From NCBI GenBank assembly GCA_017477245.1, contig JAFUWY010000037.1, forward strand, positions 1-64,000: a DNA stretch of 64,000 nucleotides, written 5' to 3'. The translations under genes and the position numbers were made by a program. The notes below the pieces were generated by a model, which had not been told where the DNA came from, searched no databases, and saw only the letters and a list, made by a program, of their open reading frames with translations. Of this stretch, positions 33,231 to 42,704 are shown piece by piece; within the stretch, counting starts at the first letter, position 1; the number at the start of each line of letters is the position of its first letter. The DNA comes from Bacteroidales bacterium (GTDB lineage Bacteria > Bacteroidota > Bacteroidia > Bacteroidales > UBA932).

Positions 33231-36200
33231 ATGAAAAAACTCATCTCTTTTCTGACACTCTTAATGGTCACCGTCCTGACTTTGCATGCACAAAGCATCA
33301 GCATCAAGGGACGTGTGACGGACGTTTCAGGAGAACCGGTCATCGGGGCCAGTGTCCTCGAGAAAGGTTCGAACACCAATGGGAATGTGACCGGGACCGA
33401 CGGTGCTTTCACCTTGTCGGTCAGAAGAGGTGCGACCCTTGTAGTTTCCTGCATCGGTTACGTCACCCAGGAACTTCCTGCAGAGTCTTCCATGAACATC
33501 GTTCTTGAGGAGGACAATGAATTCCTCGATGAAGTCGTCGTGGTTGCTTACGGTAGTGAGAAAAGGAAAAATTTCACCGGTTCAGTCTCCGTCCTGAACG
33601 TGAAGAGCGACCAAGGCGTCGGCCTTACGGTTCCGACAAACGCTTTCGACATGCTGAGAGGTACGGTGAACGGTATCACGATGTCGCAGAGCGGAGCCGC
33701 CGGAGCGGCCGCTTCCATCCAGGTCCGCGGCCAGAAATCCATCAGCGGCGGGAGCAGCCCGCTTGTCGTGGTCGACGGCGTGATCTACAAGGGGTCCATC
33801 AACGACTTTGACCCCTCGATCATCGAATCCATGTCAGTGCTCAAAGACGCCACGTCACTGGCCGCCTATGGTTCACAGGCCGCCAACGGCGTCATCATGA
33901 TCACCACCAAAAGAGCCCGTGAAGGTGAGCCCGTCATCAGTTTCAGGTCTTCTGTCGGCCTTTCCACGCCGAACTATTCACCGGATTTCCGTGACGGATA
34001 TGAGTATATCGAATTTGTCAATGCCAGGAACGGCCGTGACCTTGAAGACATCAGCTGGCTCACTTCCATCCAGCGGGCGAATTACGATGCCAAGAAGCAG
34101 ACCGACTGGGAGAAAATCACCCAGCGCACGGGCGTGATCCAGAACTATTCGCTCAATGTCTCGGGCAAGGCGCGGAATTATGATTATCTGATCGGAGGTT
34201 CCTATACGGACAACCAGAGTTACATTATCGGCAACGAATACAAGCGTGCCACCGCGAATGCCAGGGTCAACACGACCATCAAGAAATACTTCAAGCTTGG
34301 CCTCAACTTGAATTTCTCCAAACAGGATTCCCAGGATCCGCGTGTCAGCTACAACTACCGGTACTCTCCCTGGAGCGCACCTTACATGGAAGACGGCGTC
34401 ACCCCGAGAAACTGGATCAACGGCACCACGGCAGACGAAGAGAACCCTCTGTGGAATTACTATACCGCCAAGAACCAGGGCACGAACTCGAACGTCACGG
34501 TTGGAGCGAGCCTGGAGATCCTGATTCCCTGGGTCACGGGACTGAGCTACAAGGTCACCGGCAACTATTCCATCCGGAATTCCAAGAGCAACAGTTTCAC
34601 CTACGAGGAGAATTTCATCACGGTCGCCGATGAAAATGCCGGCCTGAGCAATTACGACAAGTATCTGAACAAGGCCAACGGTTCCATCCAGAACAGCAAG
34701 AGTACCTCCTATGTCCTTGACAATATCCTGACCTACACCCGGGATTTCGGCGAGCACTATGTCAATGCCACGGCCGTGTTCACCGTCGACTCCCAGGAAA
34801 GTGAATCCAATTCTATGACGGGAACCAACTTCTCCGACATCGGAAATACCAACCTGGGATGGTATGGACTGAACAATGCCGCTCTCCAAAGCATTTCCGG
34901 CATTTCCTACAGCCTCCACAATGATGTCGGTATCCTGGCCAGGGTCAGTTACTCCTACAAAGACACCTACCATTTCAATGCCTCCTTCAGACGTGACGGA
35001 AGCTCCGTGTTCGGGAAAGACCACAAATGGGGCAACTTCCCCGCCGTCGGCGTCGCCTGGTCCATTTCTAACGAAGACTTCTTCAGGAACAACATCGACT
35101 GGGCTTCCAATACGAAAATCAAGGCATCCTGGGGCAAGAACGGCAACCAGTCCCTCAGCCCCTACCAAACGCTGAGCCGGCTCAGCATGGGCAAGACCGG
35201 GCGCCAGGGCTACTATTTCAACAGCCAGGCCCACTATGGAGAAATCGTTTCGACGTTGGGTAACCCGAACCTCGGATGGGAAACGACGACTTCTTTCAAC
35301 GTCGGATTGGAAACGGACCTGCTCAGGAGCAAACGCCTCCACCTCGAGATCGATGCGTACAAGTCCAAGACGACGGACCAGATCTTCTCACGGACCATTC
35401 CGTCCATGGGCGCCGGCATCAGCAGCCAGTCCGCCACCATGGGACGCGTGGACAACTGGGGCATCGAGGCCACCCTCAATGCCAACATCCTCCGGAGTGA
35501 AAGAACGAACTGGACCTCCACTCTGATGTTCACCCTCAACCGCAACAAACTGGTTGACCTGTACGGTGACGGGAAAGATGAAATCAGCGGAATCTACAAT
35601 TCCTATTTCCTCCAGAAATCCCTCGGTGCGATCTACACCTACAAATGGATAGGCGTCGTGCAGACCGATGACAAGGAATACATGGCCGCGAACGGTGCCC
35701 GTCCGGGCGATCCCATGTACGAAGATGTGGATCAGGACGGCAAGATCAAAGCCAGTGACCAGACAATCGTGGGATTCAGGAAAGAAGCTTTCCGGCTCAA
35801 CTGGGCCAACACCTTCACCTACAAGAATTTCTCCATCTATGCCTTGTTCAGCGGCGTTTTCGGCGGAGGCATGTATGGCAGGGAAGTCAACCGGGTCGCA
35901 TACGCCGGCGACATCCAGACCAAGGACAAGATCAATGTCGTCGACCACCCCTTCTGGACTCCGGAGAACAAGTCGAACACCTACCTCGGACCGAGCGCGG
36001 ACGTATCGAAATTCTATCCTGTCCAGAGTTATGGACATGTCCGCCTGCAGGACCTGAATATCTCCTACAATTTCCGCGGTCCCAAACTCAGGAAGGCCGG
36101 CATCTCCCAGCTGCAGTTCTATCTTTCCGGAAAGAACCTGTTCTTCATCGCTCCCCACTGGGATTTCTCCGATCCTGAAGTCAGGGACAGTAAATCCTAT

Positions 36201-36245
36201 CAGCTGAATCGCACATACACCCTCGGTTTCAACTTGTCATTCTAG
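33231..36245 (+). CDS. SusC/RagA-family TonB-dependent transporter
   Basis: A 1004-residue outer membrane importer. It has a signal peptide (1-20), a CarboxypepD-regulatory-like domain (about 22-95, 'IKGRVTDVSGEPVIGASV'), a TonB box region with 'DEVVVVAYGSEKRKNFTGSVS', a plug (about 110-230) and a 22-strand barrel ending in 'YTLGFNLSF'. Together with the SusD-like lipoprotein 27 bases downstream it forms the glycan import pair that defines a polysaccharide utilisation locus. The cargo is probably a fucosylated oligosaccharide or glycopeptide, judged from the neighbouring fucosidase and peptidases. The start at 33231 is chosen over 33189 because it begins directly with the signal peptide. Confidence 0.95.
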   Translation: MKKLISFLTLLMVTVLTLHAQSISIKGRVTDVSGEPVIGASVLEKGSNTNGNVTGTDGAFTLSVRRGATLVVSCIGYVTQELPAESSMNIVLEEDNEFLDEVVVVAYGSEKRKNFTGSVSVLNVKSDQGVGLTVPTNAFDMLRGTVNGITMSQSGAAGAAASIQVRGQKSISGGSSPLVVVDGVIYKGSINDFDPSIIESMSVLKDATSLAAYGSQAANGVIMITTKRAREGEPVISFRSSVGLSTPNYSPDFRDGYEYIEFVNARNGRDLEDISWLTSIQRANYDAKKQTDWEKITQRTGVIQNYSLNVSGKARNYDYLIGGSYTDNQSYIIGNEYKRATANARVNTTIKKYFKLGLNLNFSKQDSQDPRVSYNYRYSPWSAPYMEDGVTPRNWINGTTADEENPLWNYYTAKNQGTNSNVTVGASLEILIPWVTGLSYKVTGNYSIRNSKSNSFTYEENFITVADENAGLSNYDKYLNKANGSIQNSKSTSYVLDNILTYTRDFGEHYVNATAVFTVDSQESESNSMTGTNFSDIGNTNLGWYGLNNAALQSISGISYSLHNDVGILARVSYSYKDTYHFNASFRRDGSSVFGKDHKWGNFPAVGVAWSISNEDFFRNNIDWASNTKIKASWGKNGNQSLSPYQTLSRLSMGKTGRQGYYFNSQAHYGEIVSTLGNPNLGWETTTSFNVGLETDLLRSKRLHLEIDAYKSKTTDQIFSRTIPSMGAGISSQSATMGRVDNWGIEATLNANILRSERTNWTSTLMFTLNRNKLVDLYGDGKDEISGIYNSYFLQKSLGAIYTYKWIGVVQTDDKEYMAANGARPGDPMYEDVDQDGKIKASDQTIVGFRKEAFRLNWANTFTYKNFSIYALFSGVFGGGMYGREVNRVAYAGDIQTKDKINVVDHPFWTPENKSNTYLGPSADVSKFYPVQSYGHVRLQDLNISYNFRGPKLRKAGISQLQFYLSGKNLFFIAPHWDFSDPEVRDSKSYQLNRTYTLGFNLSF

Positions 36246-36272
36246 ATGTCCAATCTTTAAAAAACCGCATAT

Positions 36273-38105
36273 ATGAAAACCATCAATAGATTTCTTTTGT
36301 TCGCTGCGACCGTCTTGACGACCGGTTTATTGACCGGGTGCGAGGATTTTCTTGCCGAGAACCCGAGAACGATTTTCACCGTAGAGACGGCTTTTGAGAA
36401 AAGCAGCCAGGTTGACGCAGCCGTCACGAGTACCTACAAGTACTTCGCCAACCTGAACAGCTGGAAATACTCAGGTTACACCGGAAACAGCGCCAACCTG
36501 CTCAACGGCATCGGTACCGACACGATGGACCGCAACGCCCGTGCCGGAAGCGCATCTACCTGTGTTTCCAACTTTGCCAGCCTCAATTCCGCGACCGGTC
36601 TGTTCTACAGTCTCTGGAACGACCTCTACAAGCTCGCTGCGCAGGCGAACCTGACGATGCTGGGCGCCGAACAAGTGAGCTGGAGCGATGAGAGTGCGAA
36701 AACGTATGACATCGCCCAGGTCAAATTCCTGCGCGGCTGGGCCTATCTCCGGCTTGGAGAATGCTTCGGCGGGGTGCCGATCGTCGAAGAATATACCGAA
36801 ACCCTCCGCAGGGATTATGTACGTGCTCCCCGTGCGGATGTCTATGCCTTTGCCATCCAGAATTTCGAAGACGCCCTCGGCGGACTGCCCGACTACCCCA
36901 AGGAAGACGGCCGGGTATCGAAAGGCATCGTGTATCACTTCCTGACCGAAGCGTACATCGCCCTCGGCATCGAAACCGGACAGACCACCCATTATCAGAA
37001 GGCTATCGACTATGGCAAGAAGACCATTGCCCTCCATCCGATGATGTATAAGAGATTCGGTGTGCGGGCAAACCCCGCTGACAAGGGGACAGGCTACAAC
37101 GGTGTACCCAACTACAAGCCGGACGGCAATGTATTCTACGATCTCTTCCAGATTGGCAACTACAATTACAGCGAGGGCAATACGGAAGGCCTGATGGAAC
37201 TCATCGGCTGCACCTATGAACAGTACTCGGAGTTGAACAACTGGAGAGCCTTCACCCTCTTCCCCGAGCCCAACTGCTGTGGCGAGGCCATTCGGGACAT
37301 CGTGTACAACCAGGAGAAAGCCGCTTGGGTAGAATCCATCAAGAAAGCGAATCCGAGTTCGAAGATTTCGACCTATCCGCTGCTCAACAACGGACTTCCC
37401 GGCGGATCCATGAGTTCCTGGCTGGGCGGAGGCACCTGGGCCGTACTTGTATCGACGGACTATTGCGACGAGATGGTATGGCAAGGAGAATTCGCCGAAG
37501 ACATGCGCAACGAACAGGTCAACCGTTGGGATCCGGTCGTGTTGGACGTCGACAATCCGGACCACGGCAAACTGCTCAGGAAGGAAGACATCTCCGATCC
37601 GCCCATGCTCATGCGCGTTTCCCACAAAGTCACCATGCAGGACGGTTGGGGCTGGACGGAGAACAACGCGGACTGGTATGCCGAGAACTTCACGATGAGC
37701 TATGGCCGTGATTGGCATGTAGCACGGTCCTCAGAGACCTGGCTGCTCATGGCAGAGGCCTATATGAGGCTGAATGACCAGGCCAATGCGGTTGCCTGCA
37801 TCAACGAGGTCCGCAGTCGTGCCCAGGCCAGTTTCAAATACTCCGGTTCGATCGACATGTATGATATCCTGGATGAGCGGGCCCGCGAGTTGTCCTGGGA
37901 GGAACAGCGCTGGGCGACCTACCTTCGTCTGACTGACGGGGCCGGCAAGAACGAATACATGGCCAACAATCTTGCGAAGTATACCATGTTCGGTCATGAC
38001 ATGGGGAACAACAACGGCGCTCCCGCCTGGACGCTCTTCCCGATCCCGTTCACCACGATCAACCAGAACACCGAAGCTGAACTCGCACAGAACCCTGGAT
38101 GGTAA
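36273..38105 (+). CDS. SusD/RagB-family surface glycan-binding lipoprotein
   Basis: A 610-residue lipoprotein with lipobox LLTGC (cysteine near residue 23) followed by EDFLAENPRTIFTVETAF, the standard SusD opening. Tetratricopeptide-like helices with 'AQVKFLRGWAYLRLGECFGGVPIV' and the C-terminal 'RARELSWEEQRWATYLRLTD' are family marks. It forms the lid of the SusC channel and binds the glycan at the cell surface. It is the partner of the gene at 33231-36245 and is followed by fucI after 31 bases. Confidence 0.95.
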   Translation: MKTINRFLLFAATVLTTGLLTGCEDFLAENPRTIFTVETAFEKSSQVDAAVTSTYKYFANLNSWKYSGYTGNSANLLNGIGTDTMDRNARAGSASTCVSNFASLNSATGLFYSLWNDLYKLAAQANLTMLGAEQVSWSDESAKTYDIAQVKFLRGWAYLRLGECFGGVPIVEEYTETLRRDYVRAPRADVYAFAIQNFEDALGGLPDYPKEDGRVSKGIVYHFLTEAYIALGIETGQTTHYQKAIDYGKKTIALHPMMYKRFGVRANPADKGTGYNGVPNYKPDGNVFYDLFQIGNYNYSEGNTEGLMELIGCTYEQYSELNNWRAFTLFPEPNCCGEAIRDIVYNQEKAAWVESIKKANPSSKISTYPLLNNGLPGGSMSSWLGGGTWAVLVSTDYCDEMVWQGEFAEDMRNEQVNRWDPVVLDVDNPDHGKLLRKEDISDPPMLMRVSHKVTMQDGWGWTENNADWYAENFTMSYGRDWHVARSSETWLLMAEAYMRLNDQANAVACINEVRSRAQASFKYSGSIDMYDILDERARELSWEEQRWATYLRLTDGAGKNEYMANNLAKYTMFGHDMGNNNGAPAWTLFPIPFTTINQNTEAELAQNPGW

Positions 38106-38136
38106 CAGTTTCCGTATGAAAAGGAACATATAAAGC

Positions 38137-39960
38137 ATGAGAAACAATTATCCGAAAATCGGTATCAGACCTACCATTGACGGGCGCCAGGGCGGTGTCC
38201 GCGAAAGTCTGGAAGAGAAGACCATGGCGCTCGCGCATGCGGTTGCGGACCTGATCAGCACCAACCTGCGCAACGGCGACGGCTCCCCGGTGGAGTGCGT
38301 CATCGCCGACACCACGATCGGCCGCGTGGCGGAGAGTGCCGCCTGCCAGGAGAAATTCGAGCGTGAAGGCGTCGGTGCCACGATTTCCGTCACCTCCTGC
38401 TGGTGCTATGGTTCAGAGACGATGGACATGAATCCCCACTGGCCCAAGGCCGTGTGGGGGTTCAACGGCACGGAGCGCCCCGGCGCCGTGTACCTGGCTG
38501 CCGTGCTGGCCGCGCATGCCCAGAAGGGCCTGCCCGCCTTCGGCATCTACGGCCATGACGTGCAGGACCTCGCCGACAACAGTATCCCCTGCGACGTCGC
38601 AGAAAAGATCCTCCGTTGGGCCAAGGCAGCCATGGCCGTCGCAACCATGCGCGGCAAGTCCTACCTCAGTCTGGGCAACACCTGCATGGGCATCGCCGGC
38701 TCGATCGTGAACGCCGATTTCCTGCAGGACTACCTCGGGATGCGGACCGAGTACGTCTCGCTGGTGGAGATCCTCCGCCGCGTGGACTTCGGCATCTACG
38801 ACCATGAGGAGTTTGAGAAGGCGATGGTCTGGGTGGATAAATACTGCAAGCCCCAGGAAGGCCACGACTACAATGAGGACCGGCCCCTCTTCCCGGGCAC
38901 CCCGATGACCTCGTTCAACGGCAAGGGCAAAGGCAAGACACGCGCCGAGAAGGATGCCGACTGGGAGTTCACCGTGAAGAACATGATGATCATCCGGGAC
39001 CTCATGGAAGGCAATCCGAAACTCCTGGAGATGGGTTACAAGGAAGAGTCCCTCGGACATAACGCCATCCTGGCCGGCATCCAGGGCCAGCGCCAGTGGA
39101 CCGACTACAAGCCGAACTTCGACTTCCCCGAGTCGCTGATGTGCTCCTCGTTCGACTGGAACGGCATCCGTGAAGCCAAGGTGCTCGCTACGGAGAACGA
39201 CTCGCTGAACGGCTTGTCGATGCTCTTCGGACATCTGCTCACGAACAAGGGCGTGATGTTCAGCGACGTGCGTACTTACTGGAGCCCCGAAGCCGTCAAA
39301 CGCGTCACCGGGAAGGCTCCCGAAGGACGCGCCTCCCAGGGATTCATCCATCTCATCAACTCCGGCGCCACGACGCTCGACGCCACGGGCGCGATGTCTG
39401 ACAGCGAGGGCAATCCTACCATCAAGGCACCGTGGGAAATGACCGAGGCGGACGCCGAGGCCTGCCTGGCCGCGACCAACTGGATGCCGGCGGACCGCGA
39501 TTATTTCCGCGGAGGCGGCTATTCCGCCCACTTCGTCACGCGCGAGGGAATGCCCATGACCATGCTGCGACTGAACATCGTGAAGGGCCTCGGCCCGGTG
39601 CTTCAGGTAGCGGAAGGCTGGACGGTGGAACTGCCGAAAGAGATGCACGACATCCTGGACAAGCGCACCGACCCGACCTGGCCGACCACCTGGTTCGTGC
39701 CGCGCCTGGATCCGTCCCGGGACTGCTTCAAGGACGTCTACAGTGTGATGAACAACTGGGGGGCCAACCACGGTGCCATTGCCTACGGCCACATCGGCGC
39801 CGACCTGCTCACCCTGGCTTCCATGCTGCGCATCCCGGTGTGCATGCACAACATCCCGGACGACGAGATCTTCCGTCCCGCCGCCTGGAATGCCTTCGGC
39901 ATGGACAAGGAAGGCGCTGACTTCCGGGCTTGCACCAACTTCGGACCGCTCTACAAATAA
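38137..39960 (+). CDS. fucI: L-fucose isomerase
   Basis: A 607-residue cytoplasmic enzyme converting L-fucose to L-fuculose, with a divalent metal (usually manganese). The opening '[21 protein letters not shown]' and '[15 protein letters not shown]' are diagnostic. Metal ligands of the family fall in '[15 protein letters not shown]' (Glu) and '[16 protein letters not shown]' (His). Length is close to the 590-600 usual for FucI. It follows susD and is 1 base from fucP. No fuculokinase or fuculose-phosphate aldolase gene is in the window, so the rest of the pathway must lie elsewhere. Confidence 0.95.
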   Translation: MRNNYPKIGIRPTIDGRQGGVRESLEEKTMALAHAVADLISTNLRNGDGSPVECVIADTTIGRVAESAACQEKFEREGVGATISVTSCWCYGSETMDMNPHWPKAVWGFNGTERPGAVYLAAVLAAHAQKGLPAFGIYGHDVQDLADNSIPCDVAEKILRWAKAAMAVATMRGKSYLSLGNTCMGIAGSIVNADFLQDYLGMRTEYVSLVEILRRVDFGIYDHEEFEKAMVWVDKYCKPQEGHDYNEDRPLFPGTPMTSFNGKGKGKTRAEKDADWEFTVKNMMIIRDLMEGNPKLLEMGYKEESLGHNAILAGIQGQRQWTDYKPNFDFPESLMCSSFDWNGIREAKVLATENDSLNGLSMLFGHLLTNKGVMFSDVRTYWSPEAVKRVTGKAPEGRASQGFIHLINSGATTLDATGAMSDSEGNPTIKAPWEMTEADAEACLAATNWMPADRDYFRGGGYSAHFVTREGMPMTMLRLNIVKGLGPVLQVAEGWTVELPKEMHDILDKRTDPTWPTTWFVPRLDPSRDCFKDVYSVMNNWGANHGAIAYGHIGADLLTLASMLRIPVCMHNIPDDEIFRPAAWNAFGMDKEGADFRACTNFGPLYK

Positions 39961-39961
39961 G

Positions 39962-41272
39962 ATGAAAGACCATTCTAAATCATTGTTATGGAAGGACGGA
40001 GTCAGCTTCGTCCTTCCTTTCATTCTGATCACTGCCTGCTTTGCCCTCTGGGGCTTCGCGAATGACATCACGAATCCCATGGTCAAGGCATTCTCGAAGA
40101 TCTTCCGGATGAGTGTGGCGGACGGCGCCCTGGTGCAGGTCGCTTTTTATGGGGGGTACTTCTGCATGGCTTTCCCAGCTGCCATCTTCATCCGCCGCTA
40201 TACGTACAAGGCGGGTGTACTGATGGGGCTGGCTCTTTATGCCGTGGGGGCCCTTCTGTTCCTCCCCGCCAGGATGATAGGCTCCTACTACCCTTTCCTC
40301 ATCGCCTATTTCATCCTGACCTGCGGCTTGAGCTTCCTCGAGACGAGTTGCAATCCCTTCATCCTCTCCATGGGTACGGAGGAAACTGCTACCCGGCGCC
40401 TCAACCTGGCCCAGTGCTTCAACCCCATCGGATCCCTGTGCGGCATGTTCGTAGCCATGAATTTCATCCAGGCGAAACTGAATCCCCTGGATACGGCTGC
40501 CCGCGCCCAACTGTCCGAACCCGAATTCGAAGCCGTCAAACAGGCCGACCTGGAAGTTCTCGTAAAGCCTTATTTCATGATCGGGCTGGTCATCCTTGCA
40601 ATATTTGTCGTGATCCTGCTTGTCAAGATGCCGCAGCAAGGGGACCAGAATCACAGCATCCAACTCGGCACGACCCTGAGACGGATCTTCTCCCTTCCCC
40701 GCTATCGCGAAGGAGTCGTCGCGCAATTCTTCTATGTCGGGGCACAGATCATGTGCTGGACCTTCATCATCCAGTACGGGACGCGTGTATTCATGGCCGA
40801 AGGTATGGAGGAGCAGGCTGCCGAAGTCCTCTCCCAGAAATATAACATCATCGCCATGGCCCTGTTTGTCTGTGCACGTTTCATCTGCACCTATTTCATG
40901 AAGTACTTCAAACCAGGCAGATTGCTGGCTGTCTTTGCCTTGGGAGCCATCACACTTACCTGCGGCGTGATTCTCTTCCAGAACCGCCTGGGACTGTACT
41001 GCCTCGTGGGTGTATCGTTCTGCATGTCGCTCATGTTCCCGACCATCTACGGTATAGCGCTGGAAGGATTGGGCGATGATGCCAAATTCGGTGCCGCAGG
41101 ACTGATCATGGCGATTCTCGGAGGATCCGTCCTTCCTCCGGTCCAGGCCCTCATCATCGATGTTCCCCACCGGATCGCTGGCCTGCCTTCCGTCAATGTC
41201 TCTTTCCTGCTGCCGCTTGTCTGCTTTGTTGTCATCCTGTTATTCGGCCTGCGCAGAAGCGCAAAAGTATGA
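39962..41272 (+). CDS. fucP: L-fucose:proton symporter
   Basis: A 436-residue inner membrane transporter of the major facilitator superfamily with twelve hydrophobic segments. The FucP signature is seen in 'ACFALWGFANDITNPMVKAF', 'FLETSCNPFILSMG' and 'RRLNLAQCFNPIGSLCGMF'. It imports fucose released by the GH29 enzyme. The ATG at 39962 follows fucI by one base, and the stop overlaps the start of the next gene (ATGA), so both junctions favour coupled translation. Sugar specificity is inferred from homology and from adjacency to fucI. Confidence 0.93.
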   Translation: MKDHSKSLLWKDGVSFVLPFILITACFALWGFANDITNPMVKAFSKIFRMSVADGALVQVAFYGGYFCMAFPAAIFIRRYTYKAGVLMGLALYAVGALLFLPARMIGSYYPFLIAYFILTCGLSFLETSCNPFILSMGTEETATRRLNLAQCFNPIGSLCGMFVAMNFIQAKLNPLDTAARAQLSEPEFEAVKQADLEVLVKPYFMIGLVILAIFVVILLVKMPQQGDQNHSIQLGTTLRRIFSLPRYREGVVAQFFYVGAQIMCWTFIIQYGTRVFMAEGMEEQAAEVLSQKYNIIAMALFVCARFICTYFMKYFKPGRLLAVFALGAITLTCGVILFQNRLGLYCLVGVSFCMSLMFPTIYGIALEGLGDDAKFGAAGLIMAILGGSVLPPVQALIIDVPHRIAGLPSVNVSFLLPLVCFVVILLFGLRRSAKV

Positions 41273-42699
41273 AAGCACTACGAATCATCCTGTCACTCCC
41301 GATCCTTGCCTTCTGCCTTGCTTGTTCACCGCGGCCCAGCATTGATTTCAAACTCAGCTGGGCCGGTGACAAGATTCACGTGGACATGTCCATGAATCCG
41401 ATCCGCCATGGTACAGACACCCTGTACTACGGCGATATCGGTTACGGCGGGCAACGGGATATCTTCGGCTGTGTCAAGGACCTCCGGATGAACGTACCCT
41501 TCAGCACAGATAGCGCGAACCTGCGAATCATTCTGCAAATACCTGACAAGAAGAAGGTTACCGCATCATATGACATCGCCTGTTCCCTTCCGGATACGGG
41601 TGTGGTCAACACGCCCATGGAGATGTTCAGGCCCAACATCACGCAAGACTTCCTCTTCTGCCATGGCGTCAACCTTTTCCTCCGTTACAATGACCGTGTG
41701 GGAAGGGACCTCCCCGTCCAGGTCTCTTGGGACGAGATTCCCCCCTTCCCGACATTCTGCCTGTATAACCAGGGCCAAGGATTCCGGACGGCACGAGCTC
41801 CGTCAAGCGCATTCCAGTCCACCATCCTGGTCGGCGACAGACACTTGCACGTGGACACCGTCCATGTCGCCGGACAGACCCAGTTTATCGTCACCGCCCC
41901 CAGGAAACTCACGGAATACAACCAGGCCATGACTACGTCTTTTTTCAAGGATTTCTACGCAGCGGCCGTCAGATTCTGGGAAGACACGCCCGAAGGACCG
42001 TATTCCCTGATCGTATATCCCTTCGAGCGGATCCGGCACAATGTCAGCGGTATCGGCCTTGACGGGGGTTTCTGTGCCCGCTATGACGCACAGGCCGACA
42101 CGGTCGTCACCCCGGCCCGCGCCGATGTCTATGCCCATGAAATCGGACACAACTGGGTCAGCGCCGGTTTTTCCAGCCAATGGTACGGAGAAGGATTCAA
42201 CGAGTTGCAGACTGCCTATCTGCTGGTCGCTTCCGGTCTCAGGCCCCTCCAGGGGTTTGTCGACTACCTGAATGTCGGTATACGAAGCCTCGAAAGATCA
42301 GCCATACGCAATCTCCCGAACGACGAAATCGAAGAGAACTTCTGGAAGCTGGGTGATTACAGCTGGCTGCCCTACTGGAGAGGAGAAGTCTATGCGCTGC
42401 GGTTGCTGGGCCAGATCGAAGCGCATACCGGGGACCCGACAGCATTCAAGAGCTTGATGCTGTTCCTGAAACGTTCAGGGACCCAGGTCAACAATGACAA
42501 CTGGATCGGCACCCTGAAGAACTTCATTCCCGAAGAGACGGCCAGAGAAGAATTCCAGCGCTATATCATCCAGGGAGAAAGCATCCCGCTGGACCGGGGA
42601 CCCTTGCCGTCCGGACTGGATTTTCAGAGGCAGGAAGACGGCACGCCCGGTATCGTCATCACGGACAGTACCGCTTTCGCCAGGCATTTCGTACTGTAA
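41269..42699 (+). CDS. Gluzincin-like zinc metallopeptidase lipoprotein
   Basis: A 476-residue lipoprotein with lipobox CLAC (C19). The N-terminal half is a beta-rich domain. The C-terminal half carries a zinc site H290-E291-I-G-H294 and 'WYGEGFNE', where E308 is the likely third ligand. The segment resembles M1/M61 aminopeptidases, but the gap from the second histidine to the glutamate is 13 residues instead of 18. The downstream helices fit a gluzincin fold. Being last in the fucose locus and exported, it may trim peptides from fucosylated glycoproteins (inference). The family is not assigned with certainty. Confidence 0.62.
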   Translation: MKALRIILSLPILAFCLACSPRPSIDFKLSWAGDKIHVDMSMNPIRHGTDTLYYGDIGYGGQRDIFGCVKDLRMNVPFSTDSANLRIILQIPDKKKVTASYDIACSLPDTGVVNTPMEMFRPNITQDFLFCHGVNLFLRYNDRVGRDLPVQVSWDEIPPFPTFCLYNQGQGFRTARAPSSAFQSTILVGDRHLHVDTVHVAGQTQFIVTAPRKLTEYNQAMTTSFFKDFYAAAVRFWEDTPEGPYSLIVYPFERIRHNVSGIGLDGGFCARYDAQADTVVTPARADVYAHEIGHNWVSAGFSSQWYGEGFNELQTAYLLVASGLRPLQGFVDYLNVGIRSLERSAIRNLPNDEIEENFWKLGDYSWLPYWRGEVYALRLLGQIEAHTGDPTAFKSLMLFLKRSGTQVNNDNWIGTLKNFIPEETAREEFQRYIIQGESIPLDRGPLPSGLDFQRQEDGTPGIVITDSTAFARHFVL

Positions 42700-42704
42700 G
42701 CGTT

